64,000 nucleotides of DNA from Sphagnum compactum (GCA_965153455.1 OZ234501.1:13888001-13952000); one strand, 5' to 3'. Positions 34,691 through 46,550 are shown, numbered from the stretch's first letter. The notes: generated from the letters alone by a model not told the origin. Made by a program: numbers and translations.

Positions 34691-36383
34691 CTACATGCTT
34701 GAAAACAAAGCGTCTGCAGGGGAGTAATTGCGCTCCCTTTCCCAAGCAATTTGAGCCATGATGGTGAGCGTTGAGCGAGCATCTCTCTCATCAGTGACCT
34801 CTCGAGGAAACGGGATTCGGATCTCCAGGATGTTTTGGGGTTCACGTGTGAGCACTCGCAAGTCAAATCCAAGCCTGTCTACCCATGTCATACTGGCCTC
34901 CTCCAACTGCAACATATAGAGGAGTCATCACTCATGACAATTTCTCTCTCTGTGTCTCTCTCTGTGTCTGTGTATCTCTCTCTAGAGTCCTTGTTGGATG
35001 CACTAGTACCATATATTGGGTAGAAGAGGGGCTAACCTCCACATCCAAGTGGGTGTAGATGTTGCAAAACCTACGAATGTCTTGCCAATGCTTGTGATTC
35101 ATGTCTTCGACGATCTTGGGTGCACACTCTCTCAATGGATCTGCCACTGCATCTCGGTAGTCTGAGCCTGTAACCCATGTCTCCTCCTGTGCACACACTC
35201 AAGACCCCACATTCGAACTAATCAGAATCCATCTTGTGCATGTCCAAAGTGCATGTGATCATATAACAGATTAGCACAGCAAGCCACCCCTCAAGATGAA
35301 CTAAGTTACTCTTCCAACACCTACCTCACCCATATCCGGGGCTTGCAGCGCTCGCTCCACATTCATCACATAGAGTGCTGCACCATCATGCAAGTGCTCT
35401 GTTCCAAATCGCCTCTCCCATGCAAGCTCAATCTGCAGAGCACAAATTTCTTTATCTCATATTCTTTGCCTCAATGAACCAGCAACTCAGCTGCTGACAC
35501 TGTCAAGATTCTCCTGAATGGGTACTGGAAAAGAGAGAGAAACCTGAAATCATTGAAAAAAAAATTATACTGCGAAAGAGAATGGGCATGAATGTTTGTG
35601 GACCAGTTGGTCACCAGATTTTGCTTCGATTTAGGGTTTAGGGACTAGGGTACCTCCTTGTGCTTGGAACCCTCCACTCTTGCAATCCGACCCCACAATG
35701 TGCATTGTGGCTTTTGCCGACCTGGTTGCTCCAGCTGCTCTCCCCCCCCCCCCCCCCCAAGCCACCACAAAAGTTGGCAACAGCAATCAGAAACAAATGC
35801 TCAAGAGGTGGTGCAAGACACGAAAACAGAAACGGCCACAATCAGAGACAGAGAAGCTAACCTGGGCATGGAGACTACAGCGGCTGTCAGAGAGAAGGTT
35901 TCGGGTATGCAATGCTGAAGGTTGCAGACTGAACACAGGATTACCGTCCACGTCCACTGCGAAGCGGATCTCCGTCCCCAGCGGCCATCCATCCTCCGAC
36001 AATGTCGACAACGTGCCTTCCACACACACCTCCATCACAGTACGCGCCGCCTCCGCAGGTGTAGGCCGAAGAAGAAGCGTCGCCTGGCTCCTTGTTGTCT
36101 CTTCTGGCACTTCTTCGGCCGCATTCACCATAGCCAGAACAGCAGCCCCAACTGCCGCTACTCTTCCTCCTCTTCCTTTCCCAGCTCCACCCCTCCTACA
36201 TCCACTTCTTCTGGTCCTGAATCCCGAGAGACAAACCAGGGAGGAGGAGGAGGAGCAAGGAGCGTGGAACCACAATTCCGTCGGAGAATGCGACATGTAC
36301 GACTGTCGAAGAAAAGATTTGTTGCCTGAGCTGCGGAAGCGAATGGCGGAATTCGACGACAACCCATTCAGAAGCAGCTCCAT
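34691..36383 (-). CDS. glutamyl-tRNA reductase-binding protein, chloroplastic
   Basis: Stromal and thylakoid-associated protein that binds glutamyl-tRNA reductase, the first committed enzyme of tetrapyrrole synthesis, and keeps part of it bound for heme supply (Arabidopsis GLUTRBP/PGR7). Five minus-strand exons, all phase 0: 36383-35862, 35734-35654, 35432-35325, 35186-35037 and 34906-34691, give 358 aa; I recall the Arabidopsis protein at about 317. The N-terminus is a Ser/Arg-rich plastid transit peptide. The split-barrel FMN-binding-like domain starts at PTPAEAARTVMEVC and contains GTLSTLSEDGWPLGTEIRFAVD. Downstream come KPQCTLWGRI, ELAWERRFG, DPLRECAPKIVEDMN, FCNIYTHLDVE and the hallmark TWVDRLGFDLRV with RIPFPREVTDERDA. 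An upstream in-frame ATG at 36431 would add a His/Thr repeat from a microsatellite and is less likely. Intron 1 ends with a G17 run just before the splice site. Confidence 0.95.
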
Positions 36384-36412
36384 GTGTGTGTGTGTGTATG
36401 TGTGTGTGTGTG
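36384..36412. repeat. TG microsatellite at the 5' end of the GluTR-binding protein gene
   Basis: GTGTGTGTGTGTGTATGTGTGTG-type run directly upstream of the chosen start codon. On the minus strand it would encode alternating His-Thr if translation began at 36431. Confidence 0.9.
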
Positions 36413-37554
36413 CAACAAATTCAACAAACATCCCTGCAACCAAGATTGGTTCAAAAGAAGCTCTAGAAAGCTGTGAAGCCCATGAACATCATAGTCTTGC
36501 TAGCTTGCAAATCCGTGTCCCCTTCTTTCTCCTCCTATCAAACTTCTACAGCTCGTTGAAAACCCTCAAATCTCGCTTTTTTTTTTCAAGACCCAGATTC
36601 CCGGTTTTGGCAGCAACTTACAAACCACCAGAACACAAGTTTGTGCACAACAACATCACAAAAAAGTCCGTCAACCAACTCAATTTCTTACAATTTCTTC
36701 AACCAACTCCATTTCATACATTTCTTCAACCGACTGAATGTCACAGAATTTCTTCAAAACACAATTTCTTAACCAACTCAAAAGAACAATTTTACACTTT
36801 CTTCAACAAATTCAAAACATGGATTTCTTCAATGTGTATTTTCCATCTACAAATGTGCTAATTCCTGAATGGGGACACTGAAGGGGACAGTCCTTTTGCA
36901 TTGATGTAAATGTTTTGTTTGCTTCACAAGTCTACAAGTGAAGACCGTTTCGAATCATCAAAGTATCACACAGCAACACACTGCACCTCTGTGGTCTTGA
37001 AGTTAATATGGCTCAAACAAATATTTGCAAGGAACTGTTAGTTTGAACATCAACCATCACTCTGAAATGCATGCCTCTCTCATCAGGTAATGGCATTGCC
37101 ACCATAATGACAAGTTCAAACCAGCAACAGCTAAAATAGGAAACGTTCCATGAAGCTCCCAAAACATATGAACTCACAGTCAGTTTGCAGTAACACCTCA
37201 TGAAACATTCCTCCCATGGGAGAACCAAATGTGGAACCTCAAGACAATCTCAAGAAAAGAATCCTGAAAATTGAAGCTGTGAATGCAGATGCCATTGGCA
37301 TATTAAGACTAAATGCCAGTTATTACTTTTGATGAGAACCAACAAAATCACTGATTATTCATGATTGTTTTGATACAATCTGGCATTGTCTCAAATGAGG
37401 AACAGTATGATAACAACTATGAGATGGAAATTTTGAGTAATTGTGAGGGATTTCGACATTGACAGGTGAATTTCAACCCAGCAATTTGAGCTATAGCAGA
37501 TGATCATTGTCAAAGCTTTGCAAAATCAATACCCTGCATGACAGTCTGCTACTT
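36413..37554. other. spacer between SDHB and the GluTR-binding protein gene
   Basis: Likely contains the promoter of the GluTR-binding protein gene (36400-36900) and the SDHB 3' UTR (37300-37554). From 36640 to 36830 there are short repeats of CAACCAACTCAATTTCTT-like words. No further gene recognised. Confidence 0.5.
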
Positions 37555-38958
37555 TTATCGCTGCACTTGGAGCTGCTTGAGTTTAGCAATCTGCAGTCCT
37601 GGGTTCAATCCCTTAGGACAAGACCTTGCACAATTCATGATTGTATGGCAACGGTAGAGCTTGAAAGGGTCGTCCAAGGACTCCAATCGCTCAGTTTTGT
37701 AATCATCCCTGCTATCTGCTATCCACCTGCATTCACCACACCCACAAAAATGTAAACAGTAGGAAAGGTCTGAGAAACTTCACAACTGCCGCACAACGTG
37801 CAACAGTCATTTCTCTCCTACACCCATATACCCAGTTCCATGTACCATGTGAGGCTACTAATAATCATGACTTCATCTCTTGATATCTTTGTGATAACAC
37901 ACTTTGTGTTGAGCAAAACTACACAAATAGCAGCACCGAAGAAGTATTTGTAACCAACCTATGAAGACTGTAATTTGCCGCACCTCAAAAAATTTCCTAG
38001 CATCTATCATGAGGTTGACTTCCCTGCTAGTCAGAAAATCACAATAGTTTGTGAAGCAACAGTGCAGATTCAGGGCTTGGACTGGGTGAACTCAATAGAC
38101 CTTTCTGAAAAAGAGCCAACACACCTCTATGCCACGCCACCTAAATCTTCAAGGAACCAATTGTTGAGGCACTGTCCATGCCAAAGACTCTGCGACTTGG
38201 AGATACAACATCAGGGTACATTGCACACAGCACAAAAGGTGTTCAAAAGTGAAGATAGGCTACCTGTGGGCCTGAAGAAGTGCTGCAGGACCTAGATACT
38301 TCTCTGGGTTCCACCAATAACTTGGACAAGAAGTAGTACAACAAGCACACAAAATACACTCATACATGCCATCAAGCTTCTTGCGTTCACTTTTGGTCTG
38401 TAAATGCTCTTTCCCACCAGGGGCTGGTTTCTTGGTCTTCAACCAGGGCTCAATACTCTTGTATTGGCTATAAAACTGTGTCATATCCACCACCAGATCC
38501 TTGATGACATACATGTGAGGCAAAGGTGTGATCTTTGTCTCTGACTTAGGATCTGTGTTGATTTTTGTCAAGCAGGCTAAGCCATTGCTTCCTTCAATAT
38601 TCATAGCGCATGAACCACATATGCCTTCCCGGCAAGAGCGACGGAAAGAAAGGCTGGAATCAATCTCATTCTTGATTTTGATTAGTGCATCTAACACCAT
38701 TGGCCCACACTCAGCAGTGTTAACAGTGTAGGTCTTGAGCTGTGGCTTCTCAGTCCTGTCAGGGTCCCATCTGTAGATTGCAAAATTCTTCAGGTTTGGT
38801 GCTTTAGAACTCGTGATGCCAGGTGCTGGATCAGCTTGAGCGGGTGTTGCTGGAGCTGATGCTGCTGGAGTTGTGCATACTGAACGCAGTAGAACAAGTG
38901 CAGAAGGGTTCTTCACCACCCTGCTTGAAGTCAATGCTGTCTTTGCAATGGCTGCCAT
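37555..38958 (-). CDS. SDH2: succinate dehydrogenase iron-sulfur subunit, mitochondrial
   Basis: Subunit of respiratory complex II on the inner mitochondrial membrane. It passes electrons from the flavoprotein to ubiquinone through three Fe-S clusters. Two exons on the minus strand, 38958-38264 and 37726-37555, with a 537-bp GT-AG intron inside an Arg codon (QAHR), give 288 aa, normal for plants. The N-terminus ([20 protein letters not shown]) is an import peptide. All cluster ligands are present: [2Fe-2S] in [10 protein letters not shown] plus GLAC; [4Fe-4S] in [15 protein letters not shown]; and [3Fe-4S], with the third cysteine of the others, in [18 protein letters not shown] in exon 2. 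The start is the first ATG; an in-frame upstream TTG is ignored. A broken exon 1 copy lies at 21644-22251. Confidence 0.97.
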
Positions 38959-39633
38959 GGCTGCAGTATGCTTCAAAGCACAACAATCTGTTGGGATTCT
39001 TCCAGCAACTGTTCACTGATCCCTCCAACACTACACCTGACAGATAGAACACTCAAACTTGATATCAAAACAATAGAAGATTCCTTCAATTGCTAGGGGT
39101 AGCTTTGGGCACAAGAACATACTTACAGACAGACCATGGTGTGAGAACACATTGCCAAATTTGCAGAATATGTCCATATGAATATCTTTCTTAAGAATAG
39201 AGAAATCTCCATTCTCACGATGAAGAAAAAACACAACAGTAAGGTTAACACTTCTTCAAGAAGCCACAGAAAGTTCCAAACCAGGAAAGACAAAACAAAC
39301 AAAAAACAAAAAACAAATACAGCAGTATGAACAATAGTGCCAGTCTCACACCTGTTCAGGGACCATCAACAGCTGTATGTATGATAGTGACTTATCTATC
39401 ACAACTTCCTCACTGACTTCATCAGCTCCCTACAGTGGGTAAAGGCCAATGAAAAGCACCAACCTGCAAACCGGGTTTCTGCTGCAAATTCAGAAGCAAC
39501 GGGAAGACTCAGCCACACCACTGGCTACCAACAGACCGCAACACAAGGACATGACAAACAAAAGACCGACAGAAAGGGAAGAAAAGAACCTAAAGGAAAG
39601 GACAGCAGGAACACACAATGAACAATGAACAAA
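38959..39633. other. SDHB upstream region
   Basis: Contains the SDHB 5' leader and promoter. Similarity to copy A continues to about 39182, so roughly 0.2 kb of upstream sequence was duplicated with the gene. No clear TATA element was identified. Confidence 0.45.
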
Positions 39634-39711
39634 CAGTTGGTTCTCTCTGTCTCAGGTATGCAGCTTATGGACAAACTAGAGCTGCATACCTGAGATAGAG
39701 AGAACCAGCTG
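39634..39711. other. near-perfect hairpin, about 32-bp stem
   Basis: Arms 39639-39665 and 39680-39706 are reverse complements over 27 bases with a single difference, which becomes a G-U pair if transcribed from +. The stem can extend 5 more pairs outward (CAGTT with AGCTG, including another G-U). The loop is 14 bases. Possibly a small-RNA precursor or a tiny foldback insertion. Confidence 0.85.
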
Positions 39712-40296
39712 CTGGAAGGGCAGAACACAGCAGATGATGACCAAACAGGATTGAGTGCTCTGTCAGTCTGCATGTGATCTCCTCCTAACACTAGTGTTGT
39801 TGCCTCCGATCCAAGATGAGGTTCTCCTAACTTGTGGTTTATCTGCAACTTCAAGGATCCACCGCTATTATTATGTGTACCAGATTGAGCCGTCCTTACC
39901 AAGCAGACAAACAAGTTAGCCTTGTCCCATATCAAAACAGGGAAACATATTCAACTAACATGATCACCCAACTACAACACCTTCCCTGTCCTTCTCTCTC
40001 ACATTACACCACTAAATCTCCAATCCAAGCTTCATGATTCAACATGTTGCATGCCTTTAGGTTTCCAACATGATGATGCCAACAAAACACAGCACATGCA
40101 TGTAACATCATACTCAATTTCCTTGTTTCCTGCATTCCATACGAGAATACATCATCAAAGGAACGCACCAGTAGAAAGATCTGGTGAAAGAACTGGAAAA
40201 CCGGATACTTCACAATAGGTACTATTTAGAAACTGCTCCACCAATATAAGTATATCCTCCATCAAGTAACAATTGGTATCTGAGTTCATAAAATAA
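39712..40296. other. intergenic DNA
   Basis: A 136-codon open frame on the minus strand (39525-39935) covers the hairpin and part of this region. Its translation has no family I know. A candidate splice donor (TTGGTAAGG on the minus strand near 39900) means it could be an exon of the gene starting at 41135, but this is weak. Confidence 0.3.
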
Positions 40297-40830
40297 TCCT
40301 GATTCTCACAGATCAACCTTGCACATATCCCCTACTTCACCCTCCCCACCTCCAACGAAGAAACCCTAGGGTTTTCCAAAACCATGGTATGGACATTCAC
40401 CAAGCTAACGGCTCCACATCCATGAGCAAAATAAGCCATTCTGACAGCAGTCAGAGGGAAAAAAAGACATGCAAACACAGAAAAATCCTGATTCTCACAG
40501 ATCAAACTTGTGCAAATCCCTTCCTCGTCTCCCCCCCCACTTCCAACGAAGAAACCCTAGGGTTTTCCAAAACCATGGTATGAACATTGACGAAGCTCAC
40601 AGCTCCAATCCAGGAGCAAAATAAGCCTTTCTGACTGCAGTCAGAGGAAAAAAAGACACGCAAACACAGAAAAATCCTGATTCTCACAGACCAACCTTGC
40701 ACAAATCCCTTCCTGCCCCCCACTTCCAACCAAGAAACCCTAGGATGTCCAAAACCATGGTATGAAAATTCACGAAGTTCACGGCTCCACATCCAGGAGA
40801 AGAAGAAGCCACTGCGACTGCAGATACAAG
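40297..40830. repeat. 189-bp tandem triplicate
   Basis: Three units starting at TCCTGATTCTCACAG at 40297, 40486 and 40675 (period 189). Each contains CTTCCAACGAAGAAACCC, a TAGGGTTTTCC or variant, CCATGGTATG, and a C-rich CCCCCAC stretch. The first two carry AAACCCTAGGGTTT, a head-to-head telomere-type palindrome. Because 189 is a multiple of 3, the minus strand is partly open, but I do not call a gene. Confidence 0.93.
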
Positions 40831-41003
40831 TCTCGCAAGGCTGGCTGGTAATCCCGAGAAAAGGCGAGGAAAGAAAACTATGAATGGAACAGTAAGCATC
40901 CGGTTTGCCAAACTAGGAGCAAACGAAGAAGAAATTGATGAGAAAACAACGCCAAAAAAAAAAAAAAAAGCAGCGAAACATACATACATAAAAACATGCT
41001 CAC

Positions 41004-41135
41004 CTGCGCGAGAAGATTGCGATATGACAGCGTCCAAAGAGATTTCGCGAGCTCGGCACCGTGACGAAAAAAAACTACAACATCCGCAGAGGAGCTCCTG
41101 GAAGCTTTGGAGCTTCGTCGATTACGAGTAGGCAT
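41004..41135 (-). CDS. candidate first coding exon of an unidentified gene
   Basis: On the minus strand, an ATG at 41135 opens 44 codons (MPTRNRRSSKASRSSSADVV ... SYRNLLAQ) ending exactly at a strong donor, CAG followed by GTGAGC. The N-terminus is Arg/Ser-rich, compatible with an organelle import signal. I could not connect it to convincing downstream exons. It could instead be a leader exon or chance. Confidence 0.3.
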
Positions 41136-41867
41136 CTTTCCCGTATCTTCGTTTCTTTTGTAATCATTGTGCAGGGCGGTTAAAAGAAAAGAAAAGGGCC
41201 CAAAGTTGGAAATTTCTAAAGAAAGAAACTGCTCATAGAGTAAAAGGATGGAAGGTGCACATTTTGGTTGCTTTTTTTTTGTGAACTTTTGTTGCTTTTT
41301 GTGGCTTTTTTTATGCACACACAAATAAATGTACACTAAAAATAAATTATAATTCCATCAAAAGCAAAGGGAAAAAAAAACTTGTCATGTGGCATTTTCA
41401 TGTTCGTTTCGAAAGTGTTTGTGACTTGTGAAACAAACATGTCTTTCAAATTTGTGAAATTTTGTTGTGAAAGTTTTGGAAGATTTTGAAAGGGTGCATT
41501 TTGTCCACATCGATGACTTCAATTTTGGACAAAAGAAAATTGCTAAACTTTGTGTATTAACCGTCATCCCATTACAACACGCCATGTAAGAAAAGTGTGG
41601 GCCTCTTAGGGTTTGGTGTCACATCTATCTTGTATTAGGGTTAGTTTGTTATAGGAGAAGGTGTAACAAGAAAAAAAAAGGGATATGTAACCCTCAATTC
41701 TATCCTTTTAATCCTAAGTCTGACCTTTCACAATACCTAAACATTATTAGCACTCTCATACTTAAACTTCTACACATTTTAACATTCTCATAATAGCATC
41801 TTTAGTCACAATTCATTGTTCAATACAAATTTGTTCACATGAATGAAATATCAATAATAAGTTATCG
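41136..41867. other. AT-rich intergenic DNA
   Basis: If the exon at 41004-41135 is real, 41140-41400 would be its promoter. Contains TGTGAAA/GTTTGTGA-type short repeats. Nothing else seen. Confidence 0.4.
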
Positions 41868-42207
41868 TGGTACCTTTACCATTTTGGCAACAAATTGTCG
41901 AATATTTAATTAAATTTGAAATCTTAACTTCGGCACTTGATTTTTTAAGTTTGAAATTTTGGGCAGATAATGGTTAAACCAAATAATAGATTGGGCCTTG
42001 TCGTTAGTATGGAACAGTTTAATGTGTTTAACTTGTATTAGTTTTAAGTCACTATCCTAGGAGGTCTGCGATTCAAAACTTGACAATTGAAATTTTTTAT
42101 TTTATTAAAATTTTGGCACAAATAATAACTATTTTTTCAAAAGTTCGACAAAAAAAAAAAAAAAAAAAAAAAAAAAACTTAATTTATGTCAAAATGGTAA
42201 AGGTACT
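41868..42207 (+). mobile_element. MITE-like element, copy 1 (340 bp)
   Basis: The ends are inverted repeats: the left reads GGTACCTTTACCATTTTGGCA, and the right, reverse-complemented, reads TAGTACCTTTACCATTTTGAC. The interior has AATCTTAACTTCGGCA, a GATTCAAAACTTGACAATTG block and ATTTTATTAAAATTTTGGCAC, all found in opposite orientation at 46551-46868. It carries no ORF. An A-run of about 28 bases at 42150-42177 sits near the right end. The target duplication is unclear. Confidence 0.8.
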
Positions 42208-45200
42208 ACAATATGTTGTTAGACTATCTTAATCAACTAATCTAGACCAACAATAGGGGGAAAAAAAAACATGATAAATTTGTAAATCTAAGTGGATCAA
42301 ATCACTTCGAATCTCCTCTATTGAGTTATCATTGTCTTACTTTGGCATCGATTTGACAACATTGTCTGTCCATAACATTAATGTCTCAAAAGTTACCCTT
42401 TAAAAGTTTAGATAAGAAAGGTGCAATTAGTTTAACCACTACAAAAAGTCCACTTCCCCCAAATTACAACAATGTTGAAACAACTCCCTTCTTTGAGATC
42501 CCAACTTTGGGTCTTTCTTCCCATCGATATATTTCCAAAATTTCTTCCCCATATCTCAACACGCCATACCTAAAGATCTAATGCCAATTCAAACAAGCCC
42601 AAGAGCCCGCTTATGAATTTTCTCATCTCCACACTTACTACTTTATTCATGTTTTTGCATATGACCTAGCTAATCTCCAAACTTTAGTATACAGGCAAAA
42701 AATTTAAAAATTAGGAAACGTTCTATCCATAACATTGATGGTGGGCATTCCTCCCATAACAACGCTAGCAGTACAAAGAAAAACCTAAATCACATCTTCA
42801 ATTTCCAAAAACATTTCACCTATTCTCCATTATACACACACATTCCCAAAACCCAAATTCAAAAACCAAAATGCTTAACTATTTTGTGTTGTTCTAATCC
42901 ACCATTTTATTTTGCACACCACCCATTCATTTATTGAAACTTGCCACCAAAACACCTTGCCCACCATCATCAAAGGTTATCAAAAGCTCCAAAACAAAAA
43001 CCTTCATTCGTTGCTTGAACATAACTCACACAAGCACAACACCATATATTTGCCATCACCATTAACTTACTACCCACAATCCAACACCAAGACACCAAAA
43101 AGAACAAAATACCATTAAAGATATTCATCAACTGCTCACTTGCTTGTTGATTTCTCCTTTCAACTTCATCGTCCACTTTTCATCCATTAGGTTCTCATTT
43201 ACAACAAATCTTCATTCAACTCCATTTGCTCCCTCAAAGGGTCTAAAATAAACATTTTCAAATTTGAAACTTCCATCCCAAGGCCAATAGGCTAAGGGGA
43301 GGGGCCAAATTTTTGAAAAGGTCTACTTTTAGACCTTTCACATGTGTATAAAATCAACAAATTTTTCACATTATTTTTTAAACTTTTCACATTTTTTTTT
43401 ACTTTCCTTCAAAACATCATCATCATTGTTCCTTCATGAACGTCCTTTTTCTTTTTGTGCAAGCTTTTCTTGCTCAGTTCTTTGTTTATTTTCTTGTTTG
43501 TTTTGGGAGTGATTTTTTCTTTTTTCTTGTAAATGTTGATTTGTGTTGATGACATCAAAATATTTTAGTTTTTAACAATTTGTAGAAATGTTATTCAACT
43601 TCATTGTTGTAATTTGTTTACATTATACAATTATTGTTTTCAATAGATTCTTGTAAAAAAAAATTACAACTAAATTGGCGTTGTTTTGTTGTAACCAAAA
43701 AGTGGGGCAAATGCACACAATCAATTGTTCAAGATATTACAATATCATATTGTTCACTTAAAATACACACAAATTCACATAAATCCATCATTGAATTACA
43801 CATCATATAAATGTTAATGTGTTGGTTTGAAACTTCCACTATGATTACAAGCATTCAATTAAATCAGCACATTTTTTTGTTCTCTTCGACAAACCAATGC
43901 CACAAATTTTGACCATATACCCATCCAACCCTCAAAACCACAAGTATGATCGACATTGAACAACACCTGGGGATCGTACAAAACTAACATAACACCCAAA
44001 CTCCTTGGTAGATTACAATTGATCTTCAAAACTCAAAATTGCCCTTCCTAGAAAACAAGCATTAAACTCAAAGCTCCCAATTTCATAGATATTCAAACCC
44101 TTTATGTACATCAATGCATGAAATAGCCCATGTGTATTAAACTTGGGCAAGAAAAATCCCCTGTAGATCAACCATATGATACCTTTGAATCTGTCATCAT
44201 TTCTATTGAATGTTTTGATGGACTTTATAATATCCAAACTCTTGTTCACCTTCTCCCATGCACTATGGAAATTTGAAGAGGGAGAGGTGAACAAAGCTAC
44301 AAACTACACATGATGTGAGCATTCATACCATCATAAAAAAAACAAACACTAAACTCCATGAACATTTACAACATCATGCCCAACAAAACATAACCAAAAC
44401 AATGGTAGAAGAAAATTCAATGTTTAATTTTTAGATGACTTGCTTTTTATCACCATCACCAACTCATCTTGCTCCATCACCAACTCAACTACAACCATAA
44501 ACAAAGTAACAAACAACCAAACATATCCCAAGAACTTCATTCCTTCATACCTTGTGCCATCATTGTCACCATCTCCACAAATCATATCCAAATCCAGTGA
44601 ATGATAAAAGACAAAATATAGGTTGGTTTATAGTAATTAGACATAAACATGTAACATCCTTTTTACACTGCAAACCCTAAAAGATAACCAAAAATAATTT
44701 TGGGCTATGAAGTGGTTTAGATTTGAAGCTTTTCATGTTTTTTTTATAAATTTGTTTTGTAATGTTCCTCAATGTTTTTCACATTTTTTCCCAAGTTTCT
44801 AATGCTTCTCGTCGTGCTTTTGATAATTCTTCCTTTTTGGCTTTTTAAATTATTTTTTGTGTGCACATCTTATGTAATTCTTGTTTTTTGGTTGATTCTA
44901 TGCAACTGAGGGCAAAGATTTTTTCATTTTTCAATTTTATTTTGTTTTACATATCTAGGGTTTTCAACTTTGGATTTTTTAACACTTCTCAAATTTCTTA
45001 TGTTTTGTTTTCATAACATTTGTTACATTTCTTCTCACACTTTTATTTTGTTTCACGATACCTCTTGACGCTTGTCATGTTTCCTTTCACACTTTTATTT
45101 TGTTTCACAATATTTCTCAACACTTGTTATGTTTATTTTAGTCTTTCTATTTTGTTTCACAATGTTTTTCGACGTTTGAGTGAACTTTTGTATATTTGGT

Positions 45201-46135
45201 TGTTTAAGGAGTTGCACCAATTTACTATGGCATTTTTAGGTGGACTTCAATAGATTTAATTAGTTTAGGAATTACAATTCTTTCATTGATTTGAATTCCA
45301 TTCTACCATGCCATTTTTGGGTTGACTAAATTTCTAGATTTACTTGGTTTAGGAGTTTCATTTTTCATATGAATTCCATTTTGTCATGACATTTTAATTA
45401 AATTGAATTTGGGAATTTTGTTCTCATTTTGCCATTTTAAAAATTAAATAAACAGCTTAAACACCCTAATTTACATAATGACTTGCTTACTTGCTTGAAA
45501 TGACTTACTTTCATCCATTTACCTATTCACCAAATGTGGGATGTTAATGTTAGAAAACAAAGATATTGCATGCAAAAGAATAAGTAAATATTTATTTCTT
45601 CCCACCTACCTACCTACTACCTATTGACTTTGCCAAACCTATCCATGCCCTACTTATTTACCTACAAAATGTCTAGGCACTTTAAAGGTAGGGTTATCCA
45701 AACAATTTATCTTGTTTTCCTCAACTTAAGCTAACATGTGACCTAAAGGCATGTCTTGTAAAAGAAATGACATTTTTAGGGTTTTACTTTTTGTGCCTTT
45801 CTACATGGGGATGTGACCGTCACCTTTTGGATGTTTGTTCATGAAGATTGACAATGATGGCAACTATCAAAAGGGAAGCTATTATTATGTTGGATTCTTT
45901 ATATTTGGTTTGTTGTTGAATCTTGTGTGTTAGTGAACAAGATTTGTGTGGAATGCGTTGTGTGGAGGAAGTGTGATGGAGGATTGTGATAAAGATGTTG
46001 GTGAAGATTTAAACAAACAAGCTCTGGGCAGAACTTCAAGAAAACTAAGTCCATTTTGTTAATTTTGTGTGTGTGATTATGTTTCTACAAAAAGACATTA
46101 TATCTAAAATATTTTTTCCACTAAGTAGGGACAAA
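42208..46135. other. AT-rich intergenic DNA between two MITE copies
   Basis: Long AT-rich stretch with CA-rich (42400-44600) and then T-rich (44700-45400) strand asymmetry. At 45045-45170 the words CACACTTTTATTTTGTTTCAC and related recur three times. Several 60-90 codon open frames lack coding character. No gene or clear element seen. Confidence 0.45.
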
Positions 46136-46266
46136 GTGGTCGATAAGTTGGAGAACAAAATGTAGGAGTTGTGTTTTTGATGGTTTCCTTGACCTGGACA
46201 AGTGGTCTATAAGTTGGAGAACAAAATGTAGGAGTTGTGTTTTTGATGGTTTCCTTGACCTAGAAC
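46136..46266. repeat. 66-bp tandem duplication
   Basis: Two units starting at 46136 and 46202, each GTGGTC(G/T)ATAAGTTGGAGAA through TTTCCTTGACCT. They differ at one or two bases. Confidence 0.93.
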
Positions 46267-46550
46267 CGGAGAATTGGAAGTGGTGATAGAATTTAGAGTT
46301 CATAGTCTAACAAGTCCCATGTTTGAAGGTCTTGGGTTAGGATTTGGATTCTTAGGTGGATCATAAAGACAGGGGAATTGTTGTGCATTAGGTTGGGAAG
46401 GATTTTTATCATCAATGGAATAAGATTTTGACGTTCTGGGTTCTATGTTGCTAGACCATGGGATGATACTTGTCAATGGATGAGAATGTTGAACAAAGAG
46501 AGTATGATCCAATCTATTTGGTCGATGTCATCAAGGTTTATTATTATAAT

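Larger units (their letters stand above)
25517..39182. repeat. segmental duplication, intact copy B
   Basis: Counterpart of 17341-22482. It includes a private 1.4-kb segment (25790-27198) built of minisatellites, then the full ECTFKP gene, GluTR-binding protein and SDHB. Similarity to copy A over exons is high, and introns align almost as well, so the duplication is fairly recent. Confidence 0.9.

Noticed and set aside
35680-36861. 393-codon plus-strand open frame
   Set aside because: It lies antisense to the GluTR-binding protein exons, whose family match and splice phases are decisive.
38960-38976. SDHB start 6 codons upstream
   Set aside because: The codon is TTG. The first ATG at 38958 gives a typical import peptide.
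42208-46550. Autonomous transposon between the two MITEs
   Set aside because: No transposase-like frame or coding composition was found inside.
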